This document shows, in pieces, positions 10,053 to 22,630 of a stretch of 64,000 bases of DNA; position 1 is the stretch's first letter; each line of letters begins with the position of its first letter. The DNA lies in NCBI RefSeq assembly GCF_033473495.1, contig NC_088935.1:930001-994000 (forward strand), given 5' to 3'. Both the position numbers and the translations under genes were made by a program. This DNA is from Cercospora beticola (lineage: Eukaryota > Ascomycota > Dothideomycetes > Mycosphaerellales > Mycosphaerellaceae). The notes under the pieces were generated by a model, which made no database searches, was not told the origin of the DNA, and saw only the letters and a program-made list of their open reading frames with translations.

Positions 10053-11115
10053 ATGAGTCCGCCAACAGACCGAAAATCTATCCTCGAAGCCTTCCGAGAA
10101 CAAATCCAAAATGGAAAACCCATCGTGGGTGCAGGTGCCGGTTCGTCAAATAGATCACATATCATCAATTGCCTAAAAAGCGATCAAAATGCTCAGCTGA
10201 CCGATCTTTTCCACAGGCATCGGCCTCAGCGCCAAATTCATCGAAGCCGGCGGAGGCGACCTAATCATCATCTACAATTCCGGAAGATTTCGCATGGCGG
10301 GAAGAGGCTCTCTCGCAGGATTGATGCCATACTCCAATGCCAATGATGTCGTCGTTGATATGGCGAAAGAAGTGTTGCCGATTGTGAAGCATACGCCTGT
10401 GATTGCGGGGGTTTGCGGGACCGATCCGTTTAAGGATATGGAGAGGTTTATGAGGGAGTTGAAGGGGTTGGGATTTGCGGGTATGTATTTGAAGGATGTC
10501 TCTGATGTGGTTTGGGAGGTTGTGAAGTTGTGAAGTTTTGCTGACGAGATGTGTGAGGAAGGCGTTCAGAATTTCCCGACAGTGGGGTTAATTGATGGGA
10601 CATTTCGCGAGAATCTCGAAGAGACGGGCATGGGGTACGATTTGGAGGTTGAGGCAATTCGGATTGCACATGAATTGGACATGTTGACAACGCCATATGT
10701 TTTCAATGATGACGATGCGACAAAGATGGCGCAAGCGGGTGCAGAGTTAGTGTTCTCCCTTTTCTTCTCGACCGACAACGACAGCAACGACATCAGCTAA
10801 CAGCAAGTCAGTGTTCTCGTCGCGCATATGGGACTCACCAGTTCAGGCAGCATTGGTGCCAAGACTGGCAAGAGTCTAGACGACTGCGTGAAACTAATTC
10901 AGGGTATTCGCGATGCTGCGATCAAGGTTAACCCTGATATAATCGTGTTGTGCCATGGAGGCCCCATTGCGAAGCCTGAAGACGCAACATATGTGTTGGA
11001 GAGAGTTGACGGAATACATGGCTTTTTCGGTGCCAGTTCGATGGAACGGTTGCCTGTGGAGGAGGCCATAACGAATATCACGAAGGAGTTCAAAAATATA
11101 GCTGTGAAGGGGTGA
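10053..11115 (+). CDS. TIM-barrel protein, Tm-1 partner (PEP-hydrolase-like)
   Basis: Four exons (10053..10140, 10217..10480, 10562..10745, 10812..11115) give 279 residues. Introns of 76, 81 and 66 nt use GTTCGT, GTATGT and GTTAGT donors and have CTGAC or CTAAC branch points. Splicing recreates family blocks: [37 protein letters not shown] at the splice-free core, [38 protein letters not shown] and [14 protein letters not shown]. This is the TIM-barrel signal-transduction or PEP-hydrolase-like family, which forms the C-terminal half of tomato Tm-1. Exon 2 read alone ends in a premature stop, so unspliced reading would break the gene. The substrate is unknown. It very likely works with the divergent UPF0261 product. 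Confidence 0.92.
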
Positions 11116-12951
11116 AGGATGTGGTTTAAGCTTAGTGGGACACCACCAGTCATGTTGCCAGATGGAATGCCTGCTCGCGAGCCACTCTCGCTGTGGTCAA
11201 CCCTGTGCCCACTCTAAACTGGGTGGTGCTCAGGATATGCCAAGAATAGTCGTTCACGAGCCGCAGGTCTTGGGAAGTTGACTTGAGAGAATAGTGCTAG
11301 ATGAAATCGTTAGAGCACCCTACCAAAGGCAACGTGAGAGCGGCCGCTCTTTGTTGTGGTTGTCGTCGTTCTGTGGGAGGAGGCGCACGGGACGCTCCAC
11401 CGACTTCCAGTTCATCCGACAAGCATCGCTCGATATGATCGCTGGCAGTCGATAGTGATCAGAAGCGGCCAGCCACGAACCACATGTCAGTCAGGCAGTG
11501 GGAGTCTATGCCTATTTCGAGCGTGCTCATGCCTCTCTGTTGCTGCGTCTTACCAACGGTACGCCTATGCAAAGCGGGCTGATTTGCCGTGCAGCCAATC
11601 ACCCGCCCCGCAGTATCGCAATTGGGCAGCCTCATCACGATGCGAAGTGAAGGAGTGACAGCAGAACAGTTGCAACGACGTGCAGTCTTCGGGCACCGAG
11701 GCGGCGTGCTCAGTGCGGAGGGATTGGATTGTGCGATGGGGACGAAAGTGCCATGTTGAGAGGCAGCGGCGACGGGGTATTCGACAGCTGACTTGGTTGC
11801 TGCAATATCCTTGGGATGATTTCGCGAACCCTGGTCAAGCCATCGAACCCTTGCATACCCGCGACTCTGGCGAGACGTGTGACGTTTTTCCAACTCGCCC
11901 GTCTGTTGTGCTGTGAAGTTCAGTTCGGGCTGTGATGGTTGTGACGAGGTGCGGAGAGTGCGCGTGAAGAACGGCAGCCAGCGGGCGGATGTGTGTCAAA
12001 GTGCGTGGACTGAGTCGCAGCGGTGCAGCGAGGTGGGCGTGTTCCATGTGCCAGAATCATCGGCGCCTCTATAAACGCCCGCTGGACATCAACGGCAGCC
12101 AGCGTTAGCGCTTGCCAGGATCGCCAGCCGTGCATGACCTGCTCGACGCTGTCTGCTCGAGGACGGACGGCGTTGAATGCGCTGCTGAAGCGAGAACAGC
12201 GAGGCCGACGGGATCGTGTGTTTGCTGCGTCGTCCACTGTCCCGCCCGTCTTCCGCATCGTCGCAATTGTAGAGCAGCAAAAGCAACGGGCCGTGGTGCT
12301 GGGCGTACTGCATGGGTGCGCCGACTAGGCTCGACTAGTGCCAAACCACCATCCGCCAAACCTTGCCGACCACGAACACACACCCTCTCGCAGCAGCGCC
12401 TGTCGTGGCAGCAGACCTGGACGGTCGTTGTCCGTTGCCCGCCTGCGCTCTTGTCACTGCTGCTGCTGCTGTCACTACTGCGGGACGGAGTGTGGACAGC
12501 GGGCGCAGCGGAACGGCGACAATATCGACAATACCGACAATACAATCACCTACCCACCACCCGCATCGCATTGTTTCGATTTCACGGGGACGCTCTTGCT
12601 GGGAAGCTGACAACCTACGGCTCCACTACCGCGACGACACATTCGACTGCGAGCCCGTAGACTTGACCGCAACCCAACTTCGCCCTGTGACCGGTGCGAC
12701 CGAGCTGTGTACTGCGCCCTTCTCGCACTACCCACTGGTTGCCTCCATCCAAGCACCGCCGCCCTCTACGCCCGCCCTGCCTCGCGCCCGATTACAGGCG
12801 GTAGACGACACTTTACTCTCCATCGCACAGACACACTCGCACTCGACACCGCGACGCGCAACGAATCCCTCCCCCACCGAATGCCGACTGACGACGACTC
12901 CGACCACGCCCTCGAGCCTTGACGGCGGGCAGCGCTGCGAGTCCAGCAACG
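11116..12951. other. Long leader/promoter region before the Mediator gene
   Basis: About 1.8 kb with many overlapping Arg/Ala/Cys-rich open frames on both strands but no conserved protein. It includes short microsatellite-like runs (GACAATACC and CAATATCGACAATACC near 12520-12545; CTGCTGCTGCTG near 12460). The downstream part probably holds a long 5' UTR. Confidence 0.4.
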
Positions 12952-15900
12952 ATGGAACAGCCAAACATGATGGCGCCGAACGGCATGAACCAGATGGGCG
13001 GCGCTGGCGGCATGCAGCGCCCGCAGAATGGCAATGTGCAGCAGCAGATCTTCGCAAAGATCATGCAAGAACTGAGGAACGGCGACGCCTCGAAATTTAT
13101 CGGCGCCTGGCAGCAAGCGCACTCTATACAAGATCGCGCGAGTCGGATAATGCAGCTGTAAGTGCACCCTCGTCTGACCCTACCCTTCTCCCCCTCCATC
13201 CCTCCAACCAACCAGCCAGCCAACTGCGGCAAGACACGGTCGTGCTGTTGGCGTGTGCCAGTCACAGACGCAGCCATCCGTCCACACACTCACCACTTGA
13301 CCCCACACTTGCACGACCGCTCTTTGTCTGCCACGTCCACTCGACCACTTCCCGTTCACCACCGCGGCCTCACCCACATGACTGACTCGTCCACAGCGTC
13401 AGCCAACTCCGACTCATCAACGCCGACACCTCCATGTGCCTGGCCATCGCACAGAAATGGGAATCGCGCACCTTTGAAGATTCAAGCAACAAGGAACAGT
13501 ACGTCGAGCGGATGGATCAGAAGATGCGCGAGATCCGCCAGCGGCGCGATCAGCAAGCCGGCACTCTCCCGCTGGGCGCCGCAGGCATGATGCCGAATCA
13601 GATGGGTGGCAATAACGGCATGATGCGGCCCGGCAACATGATGGGCGGCATGCCCAACATGCCCAATATGCAGAACATGCAAAACGTCAACGCCATGAAC
13701 GGCATGAATGGCATGAACGGCATGGGCTTCCCGAACAACGCCATGGGCCAACAGCAGAACCAGATGAACGGCCAGAACAACCCCATGTTCCCCGCACAGC
13801 TCTCGCGTCCAATGCAGCCGTCACCGATGCCAGGTCAGACAGGCACTCTTGATCCTTCGGCACTGCAGATGTCGAGTCAAGGGCGTCAGCCATCACAGCA
13901 GGGACAACAGCCCCAGCAAAACAACATGAACCAGTCCGGCCAGCAGCAGCAGGCGCCAAACATGGGCCAAGGGCAACCGAATCAGGTGCTACACCCGGCA
14001 GTTTTGGCACGGGCACGCCAGATGTTCGAAAAGATGCCCGAGGAGCAGAGGCGGACCATGCGGGCCCAGCTCCTGGCACAGATGAGTGACGCGCAGAGAA
14101 ATATTTGCCAACAGCAAAAGCGTGACCCGGTCCTCACTTTTTGCATGAAGAAGGCCCAGGAGCTCTTCGACCAGCGTAAACAGCAGATGGGAGCACAACA
14201 GAACCCCGGGATGCAGCAAAACGGCAACAACATCAACATGCAGATGAACAACAACAATAATAACAACAACGCTCAGCAGCGACCGCCTTCGCAAACGGGT
14301 GGTCAGAATTTCGACGTTTCTGGCATTCTTGGACAGCAGGCCACCGCCATGAAGCTACAGGATGCCGGCGAGCAGGTCGTGCCAGCCAGCACTAATAACA
14401 GCAACTTCAACATGGGAATGGGTAATCCGGGGATCAATCCACAGATGCTCGGTAACCAAGGCGGGCAAGGTGGGAACAACGCCGTCAACCCACAGCAAGC
14501 CTTCTTTCAGCAACAGCAGACTGCGCAACAGCGAGAGCGCATGCAAAAGCAGTTGATGGCGCAACAGCAGGCCATGCAAGCAGCACGCATGCAACAGCAA
14601 CAGCAGCAACAACAGAACCAGCTGACCGGGCAGCCTGGCGGACTGCACGCGCCGAATGCATTCAATGGTGGCGCTGGCGGCCAATCAGCCAGCCCAGCCA
14701 TGTCGATGCTCAACAGACCTATGGTTCCACCCGGGCAGGCGACGCCTGGCACACCGCAGCCAAATCGACAACAGCCGATGGCACCGAACGCAAACCAGCT
14801 CATGCAACACCATCAGAATATGCTCAACCAGAACCAACAGCAGAACCAGCCCGGTCAGCAGATGATCCCGCAAAATTTGCAAGACATCCTGTCACGTGTG
14901 CCTCCTGCATTGAGGGACAAGCTCGTGCGCATGCCACCAAACGATATGGCTATGATGCTGGCGAAGATGAACATCATCAAGCAACCAAATGGCATGGGTC
15001 AGCCAGGGCAGATGAATCAGCCGGGCATGCCAGGCATGCCGCAGCAGAATGCCCAGCAAAACGCGAATATGATGCAGCCGCAAATGGGCAATGCGATGGG
15101 CGGCTTCAACGGGCAACCGCCTCAGAATCAACCCAACATGCAGATGAATCCTCAAGCGATGATGCAGCGCAACGCGCAGCAGCAACAGATCTTGAGGCTG
15201 AGGCAGCAAATCATGGATCAGAAACCATTCCCGCGTCAAGTGCTCACCGCACTCTCCATCTCGGTGCCGCCACAGGTACAGAAATGGGGCGATCTGAAGC
15301 AACACGTCGTACAAAACAGCTCCGTGGTCCCACAGCAGACCATCGAGCGCGTTGGACAGTTGCAGCAGCAATGGTATTCGGCGAATGCGCAAGAGATTAA
15401 CAGTGCCTTGCAAGCTTTCATTACCCAGCAGCGACGGTCACAAGAAGCACAAAATGGTCAGCAGCAGCCGCAAGTCAACAACATGCAACAGCAGCCTTCG
15501 ATGGGCGCATCGCAAGCTCCGCCGGCTCAGATGGTGCCTCCTGCACCGATGATGCAAGCTCCTCAAGCAGGTGGTGATCCCGGCCAACAAGGCGTCCCTC
15601 CACAAGTGCAAGCGCAGATGATGCGTATGATCTCGCCCGATGAGATTGCGAGATTCCGTAACATGCACGCACCGAAAACACAGCAGATGAACGACGACAT
15701 GATCAGGACCATCATTGTTCGCCAGAAGATTACAGAGATGCGAAATGCGCAGCGTGCTCAGCAGGGACAGAAACCGCCCGGTGCAACTCCACAAATACCC
15801 CGACCACAACAGGCGAACATGCCGAATGGCGGTCAGGCACAGCAACGTCCACCTCAAGCTGGACCTATGCAAGGTCAAAAGCCAGGCAGCGACGATGTCG

Positions 15901-17921
15901 TCGAGGTCAGCAATCCAGCCTTGCAGCAGCAGGCTCCGCAAGCGCCACCAATGCAAGCATCGCAGTCCCAACAGCAAGGGCCGACACGCGAGCAGCTCGC
16001 GCAGATGCCGCCCGAGCAGAGAAATGCGTTCATGCAAAAGCGCCAAGCTCAGATGGACGCTCTTCGCAAGGCACAGGGTGGCGTTGGCGGTGCCGCGCCT
16101 GCGCCTGCCATGTCTCAACAGGAAGCCAGCCTGAGGCTGACGAACATCATGAAGGAGATTCAAAGCACCACTCCCAAGGGTCCGCCAGTCAACATGGACC
16201 CGCAGAGCCAGGAAAAGGTCAAGGCGGCCCTTCAGAGGCTATACAAGCCGATCTTCCAAATGTCGGCGACATTCCCAACGGCTATGTCCTGGGGTCTGGA
16301 GGCGCCATTGCGGGACATCATTCGAGCGAAATTGCTACTTCAGCAAAATGTCAAGGACGAACAGGCGACCATGCGAGACTACTACTCTTTGACGCAACAG
16401 CAGCTGCAAGAGATGGAGAGGGCCGTCAGCGGCTACATGAACGAGTTCAAACAGCTGCAACTCCGTCTACAGGCACAGAAAGGAGGTGCTGGCAAGGACC
16501 AGCAACCACAGGCTCCTTCTATGGCAGCTGCGCCCTCGCAACAGGGACACGCGCGCAAGCCTTCTCATGCTCGCGCACCGCCCGCACCAACTGACGACAA
16601 GAAGTTTGACTGGTCAGCGCAGAGTCCTGGCGTACCAATGTACGCTCAAGATCAGCCAGGCCTCACACAAGACAAGCTCAAGTTTCCACCGCAAAAGAAA
16701 CGCAAGCCCAACCAACCTGGCAGTCAAGTGTCCACGCCTGCAGCGCAAGCGACCACTCCAGCGAATGCAAATGCCAGTCCTGCACTTGGCAGTGGCAAGG
16801 GCCAGCAGAGTCCAGAGCAGATCAAGAAGACGCAGCAACAGCTCAAAGCTGACATGGAGCGTGAGGCAGAATCGAGGAGATTCAAATGCAAGGACTCATC
16901 TTGTGAACACTCTCTCCGCGGTTTCGACACCGAAGCTCAGCTCAACGAGCATGACAAGGCTCAGCACCAGCCCGTTGACGACCCGCTCGGATTCTTCCTC
17001 GAGAACGCTACCAAAGCGCTTGACGTTGACAAAGATGGCAATGCCAATGCGAAACCAGATGCGCAGACTGCTAAGTCTGCTCCTCCTGCGAAGGCCCGTC
17101 TCACTGTCAACGACCTCAAGGAAGACGAGCTCACCAAGCAAGAGTTGGAGCAGGTTCGCCGGAAGATGGTTCCCGCCTCCGTCAGGCAGAAACTCGCCAA
17201 GAAGCAGGCTGAACTCGATGCCGCGAACGAGCAGGCCAAGGAGGCGGAGAAAGAGCAGACAATGCGCGAGGCAATGGCACAGAAGCTCGATCTACCACTG
17301 TCGACCGTCGAGCCAGTCACGGAGCTGCCGATCATTGCAGACGACAACGTGTTCGATGTTGGTCTGAACGATATGGACACTGAGCTTTTCGAGAGCTTTG
17401 GCATACTCGGCAACCAGATGACCCTGGAGAGCATCGAAGAAATGGCGCGAGAGAATTGGCAACCCGTTGATGGCGATCTCTCAAGCTGGCGGCGCGTAGA
17501 CGAACCAGGCCTGACCGACTCGTCACCAGAGCTCACGCCAGATGGTTCGCAAAACAGCGACGTCAGCCAGAGCGACACCATGCGCTTCATGATCAGCGTC
17601 GAGAACGAGGGCAACTGGGACCCTTGGGGCAATGGTCAAGGTATGGGCGTGTCGGAGACGATGCTGCCCATGTATATGCAAATCAAAGAGATGATGAATA
17701 ACAGTAATGTGTCGGATGAAGCTGATGTGAATATGGGAGGGGCTAATGAAGAGGGAGGAGAACCACAAAAGAGCGTGGGAGAGCTCAGCCCGAGAAAGAG
17801 AAAGGCCATTTCGGAGGTCTGGGATGTGCCTGTGAAGGATATGCTTGATGAGTTCTTCACAGTGCCGCAGAATGGCGATAACATCCAGCAACGACAACAA
17901 CAGCAGACCTTTTCTGCTTAG
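12952..17921 (+). CDS. Mediator subunit 15 (Gal11-type) candidate
   Basis: Exon 1 12952..13157 and exon 2 13397..17921, joined across a 239-nt intron (GTAAGT..CACAG), give 1576 residues. The first ~105 residues are compact and helical (QIFAKIMQELRNG.. SQLRLINADTSM.. YVERMDQKMREIRQRR), as expected for the activator-binding KIX-like region. The middle ~900 residues are Gln/Met/Asn/Pro-rich, with poly-Asn and poly-Gln runs and local helical islands such as PEEQRRTMRAQLLAQM. Then come a conserved helical block (PQSQEKVKAALQRLYKPIF), a C2H2-like finger (CKDSSCEHS..LNEHDKAQH) and an acidic C terminus. The protein would link transcription activators to RNA polymerase II. Assignment rests on architecture. 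I cannot exclude another Q-rich co-activator. Confidence 0.65.
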
Positions 17922-18867
17922 ATGGCAGGAGATGAGTATGGTCGGAGAAAGCAAGATCACACGCAAGGATTGCTACTACTCAGCGTTGGCGCTTGGGAAA
18001 AATGGGATGATAAAGAAGGAAGAGACAAAGAAGAAGAACACTCGCTGCTGAACGTCGAAAGTGCTTCGTTGGTTTGGCGCGCGTTTTATCGTTGTTGATG
18101 CGGATTAAGCGATGGCGTTCGCGTTTTTCCTCTTTTACGAGGCGTTGCTTCTGGGCATGTAAAATGATACCCTGGCTCTTCCTCTTTCTTCGCACCTGGT
18201 GTACGGGAAAGAAAGGAACTGTATGTAAAACAGAGAGATCGGATCGAGCAAAAATTCGCAAAGCTCTTGTTTGGATGTGCAATTTTGCTGTTTCCTTCCT
18301 CTTTCTTCTCAATTCATTTTGATGACTTGAACTGTACCAGATTTCTCTTTAGCCGCGTGCTGCGCTTTCGATGCACGACATCGAGACACACATGCATGTA
18401 TGGATTGTGAGGCGTTTTGTACGTCATGAGCCACGATCGACAATCACGAGATGCAGCTATGCAGCTTTGGGTGTGTGGGTGTGCACATACCCACCACCAC
18501 ACCTCGCTTCCAACGTTTCCTGAGCGAATTTTTTTGCTTCCCTCTTCTCTTATCACGAGAGCTGTCACCAGGTTCTCTTTCATGTGATACTTCTCTCGAA
18601 GCAGCAAGTTCCCAGTGGCCTGCGTACGACTTCTGCTTGGACCGACACAGTACCCCAGCTGGCCCGCGGACCTGGTTCACTCCACGATCGGAAATACTTC
18701 GCATCCTGACAAGATCTGAAGCTTGACGAATTATAAGCTTCGAACAGGACGAGGGACGGTCCTGGCTCCGACGACAAGACAAGGGACTGCAACGTCTGTG
18801 CGACCGGATCTGCGAGCGACAAGGGCAAGACTGGGGAAGCAAGGAAGGGAAGGCCAGCTTAGCCAAG
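17922..18867. other. Intergenic, 5' flank of sugar transporter gene
   Basis: No convincing gene. A GAAGAAGG/AAGAAGAAG purine run lies near 18010-18040 and a TGTGTGGGTGTGCACATA stretch near 18470-18490. It holds the 3' flank of the Mediator gene and the promoter of the transporter. Confidence 0.4.
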
Positions 18868-20870
18868 ATGGCGATTGCGAAGAAGTTGGGCAATTTGGTG
18901 GGGGATAAGAAGATGCAGGTTGGTCTCTCCGTTACTCTTACCTTCATTTTCTGCGATACTTCAGCCTTCGCTCTGATGTGAGAGCGCGAGAGTGTAAATG
19001 TATTGGTTTTGCTTCGCCATGCCGCTGAAGTTACCCCCACATTTCAATGAATAGGGTATCGTGAGAAAGACGTAGAAATACGCAAGAGGGAACAGCATAG
19101 GCAGGGCCCGTTTCCATCATCAACTGCACAAATTCCTACAGCACCACAATGACCAGAAATCATACCTCCACGATGTCCACCAACACTTGCTTCTCACATA
19201 GGTCGTCGCCTTCTCCTCCACCGCCATCGCCCTCTATGGCTACGATCAAGGCATGATGTCCCTCATCAACACCAACAACGATTACCTCCGCACAATGGGA
19301 ATCTCCTCATCCTCACCACAAGTCGGTGTCATCGTCTCAGTCTACTATCTCGGCTGTGCCCTCGGCGCCGTCCTCTTCAGTTGGTTCGCGAACGCCCGTG
19401 GCCGGAAACCTGCCCTCTTCGGATCCCTCGCCACTGCATCTCTTGGTAACTTCATCATGTTTATCGCTGGACTTGGATTCGAGCATTCGCAGCCTGCGCC
19501 GCTGATTGTCATGTATATTGGACGTATTGTCATGGGGTTGGGTGTTGGGGGTGTGGATTCTGTTGTGCCGGTGTATAGTTCGGAATTATCGTCCGATGAT
19601 TCGAGAGGAAAGGCTTTGGCACAGGAATTTCAGGCGAATATCTTTGGACTCAACATGGCATTTGCGATCAATTTGGCGCTGACAGTGTACTTGGGCAAGG
19701 AGAATGAGTGGGCTTGGAGGATACCGATTGTTGCGATGCAGGTTTATCCTTTGGCGCTGCTGGTGTTTATTTATTGGTTGCCGGAGAGTAAGTGGTGTCC
19801 GTACTATGGATTTTGGATGAGAGGAAAGTTCGTAAGTTTTCAAGATGCGTACGCTGACATACGTTTCTCGTAATGCAGGTCCGAGATGGTTTGTGCATCA
19901 TGACAGAACAGAAGATGCCACAAAATCGCTCAAGGAGATCGTTGGCGAAGATGATGCGCAAAAGAAATGTGATGAGCTTGTTCAGGCCTCCAAGGACGAG
20001 AGCGACAGCAAAGTTGGATACAAGGAGATGTTCACGCCAGGACATACGCAATTCCATCCAACTGTGAGATAATTTTCACTGCTCGGGATGAACATAGTTA
20101 CTGACATTTACCAGATGATCACAATCATGGGCCAAGTCAACCAAGCACTAACAGGCTACGGCGCAGTCAGCGTCTACGGCCCTCAAATCTTCGAGCAACT
20201 AGGCTACGGAGTACGGTTGTCGGAGTATCTAACAATGGCCAACTTCATTTCCTACTTCATCCTGATGACTCTCGCCTGGGTTCTCATCGATGCTCTCGGA
20301 CGACGGACCGTGATGCTCTACGGCTCTGGGACAATGACCCTCTGCTTCCTGCTCTTGGCCGTGTTCGGAGGTCTCTCACGATACCACGAAGATCTCCACA
20401 TCCACGTCAACGCCGTTGCAATTCCAGGAATCGTAGCGTTGTTCGTCGCGACTGGAGCTTTCGGTATTGGGTGGTTAACACCAGTCTGGCTTATTCCGAC
20501 GGAAATATTCCCTACTGCGGCGCGTGCACATGGCACGGCAGTTTCAGTCATCATCTGGGGCCTCGCAAATTTCACGATAACCCTCATAACCCCGATCCTC
20601 TTCAACAACCTCTACTTCTACATCTACCTCATTTTCGCCGGCACCAACTTGATCGCCGGGACCTGGACGTATCTATACTCGCCTGAAACAGGTGGGAGAA
20701 GTTTCGAGGAGAATCAAGAGTTCTTTGAAGATGCGAAGTCGGAAGGCACGTGGCGTGTGTCGAAGGTCGATAAGGGCGAGTTTAGATATTTGCCGTATCC
20801 GAAACCGGATGGGGAAGTTGGAGAGAGTCAGCCGTTGTTGAGAAGGGTGAGGGATCAGGTCACTTCTTAA
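18868..20870 (+). CDS. MFS sugar transporter
   Basis: Four exons (18868..18918, 19202..19787, 19879..20063, 20115..20870) give 525 residues. The first intron is 283 nt, the others 91 and 51 nt. Exon 1 supplies only 17 residues (MAIAKKLGN..), and exon 2 begins VVAFSSTAIALYGYDQGMM. Sugar-porter signatures are present: GRIVMGLGVGGVDSVVPVYSSE, the reconstructed PESPRWFVHH across intron 2, LIDALGRRTVMLYGSG, and PTEIFPTAARAHG followed by SPETGGRSFEENQEFF. Twelve hydrophobic segments are expected. It would import hexoses or related sugars by proton symport at the plasma membrane; the exact substrate is not readable. It is convergent with the phytase-like gene, with 112 bp between stops. Confidence 0.88.
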
Positions 20871-20982
20871 ACAACGCGGTGTTGTTGGTGTTGGGTGCAG
20901 GAGTTGGATTAGGTAAAAGTCATCGTCGTCATCAGCATATATACACAAACTCATGTAACATCTGCAGTTCAAAACATTTTAT

Positions 20983-22630
20983 TTATCCGATCAGAGGCCT
21001 CTCACCTCTTGGGATCCTCACCTTGAAGATCAGAGCCTGGTTCTCCAAGCTGAAGCCACTGGCATCGCTATACCTGAACTCTCCGCCTTTCAAGTATCCA
21101 TCCTGGGTAATGAAATCATTGTCCGAGAACGACAGAATGTAGAACTCGCCATCTGATCCCTGGTTAAGTGGGTTCACGGGCAACAAAGCCAGAGACTCCC
21201 ACTTCTCATTCAATAAACCATCGCTCTGATCTCCACCATTCCTGACTCCGAATCGATTCAACTGGCTGTTGACATTATAGTCCAACCAAGAGCAGTACTG
21301 GGCGGGAGTGACATTTGGTAGAAGCACGCCACCAGGAGCAACGGAGCCTGTGGTAGAATCGTATGTTCCAACGATATTTGTCGCGCGAGAGATGTCGAAG
21401 ACATCGACCTGGCGGTAGACACTGGTGGTGCTTGCTGCTCCGCGGCCGGCGTTGGAGTCACGGGCCAGGACAAGGAACTGTGTTGGGCTGATGTAGTGGA
21501 TCTCACTTTGACGAGCCACGTTGGAGGTTGCGTCACCGGGACGGACGTTGTTGAGTTGCACGACGTATTCGGCTTCGAGACGAGGAGAGCGTCGGTTACG
21601 ACCTGAGATGTCGAAGATGAGAAAGCGGGCATTGCGGGTCGAAGGGTTGCCAGAGCCGCTGTCTTGACGAAGAGCGGATTGTGTGAGGGCGTAAAGCTTT
21701 GTGCCTTGTGGGTTGATGCTCAGTCCTTCCAGGCCTTGATTGTTGGCCCGGCCGCTAGTAGGGTTGCGTGGAGTGGGGCGAAGGTCTGGGTTGTATCGTG
21801 GGGCGTTATCAGAGCTGAAAGATTGAGCTCCGTTACGCTGCGGGATGAAAGCATCTGGGGGACGGATGGCACCGATCATGCGGCCAGAAGGAGAGAAGTT
21901 GTAAGTGTAGTCGCCATACTCGTCGCTAATCCAGTAAGTGCCGTCACTGCCAAGTGCAAGGCCTTCGGCGTCAATCACAAGCCGATAGCCACCTGATCCG
22001 GCTCCACCGAAGCCGTCGCCAGTGTAGTTTGCTGAGGGGAAGGAGAAGTTATAGCCTGGGTAGGTGAGGTATGGTCCCATGGCGCCGCCATCGAGACCTA
22101 CAGCTGGGTTGCCAGCAGGATCTGTGAGGAGGATAGTATCGAGGTACCTGAATTGCAGGTTTGGTGGCGCAGGGCTCGAGACTGATGCTGAAGCGTTGGG
22201 CTGGAAAGTGATCAAGAACTTGTGGATGCGGTTCTGGTAGTTCAGTGTGCCCTCCGTGTTCCATCCGCGATCTGGCAGTGCGTAGAGAAGTCCGGTGTAC
22301 CGGTTGCCTGGAAGACGGACCCAAGACCTAGTCAATAGATGTCAGCATGCAGATCTACAACGAAGCTTCCCGATAGACCACTCACCGTCTATCCACAGCA
22401 ATACTCGACCCGATACCACCAATGGTATCACCAAATCGATCTCTCGCGTTGTCTTCCACGAAGCCGTATCCAGCTAGCTCTTCATAGACATATGTCTTGC
22501 CATTGCAGTTCGTCGAGCTGACAGCGGGCCTGCTCGGTGGAGCTGCAGCTGCCGCAGAATCTTGCGGAGCCGCAGATGCAGTGAGCAAGAGGAACGGCAC
22601 GGTGGCCAACAACTTGCGAGTGAAGAACAT
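20983..22630 (-). CDS. Secreted phytase-like esterase (PF13449 type)
   Basis: Exon 1 22630..22386 and exon 2 22327..20983 give 529 residues; the 58-nt intron has GTGAGT and CTAG ends. The N terminus MFFTRKLLATVPFLLLTASAA is a clear signal peptide. After it come GFVEDNARDRFGDTIGGIGSSIAVDRRSW.. across the splice, YALPDRGWNTEGT, IDAEGLALGSDGTYWISDEYGDYTY, NNQGLEGLSINPQGTKLYALTQSAL and QFLVLARDSNAG. These match the beta-propeller 'esterase-like activity of phytase' family. Members act extracellularly on phosphoester or ester substrates; true phytase activity is not assured. Length fits the family's fungal members. Confidence 0.85.

Noticed and set aside
12363..13385. 340-codon plus-strand open frame overlapping the start of the Mediator gene
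   Set aside because: Composition is Arg/Ser/His/Pro-rich without family similarity, and it overlaps the well-supported first exon and intron of the Mediator candidate in another frame.
16486..17367. 293-codon open frame inside the Mediator gene
   Set aside because: It is an out-of-frame shadow of the Q-rich coding sequence; the Arg/Ser-rich product has no domain.
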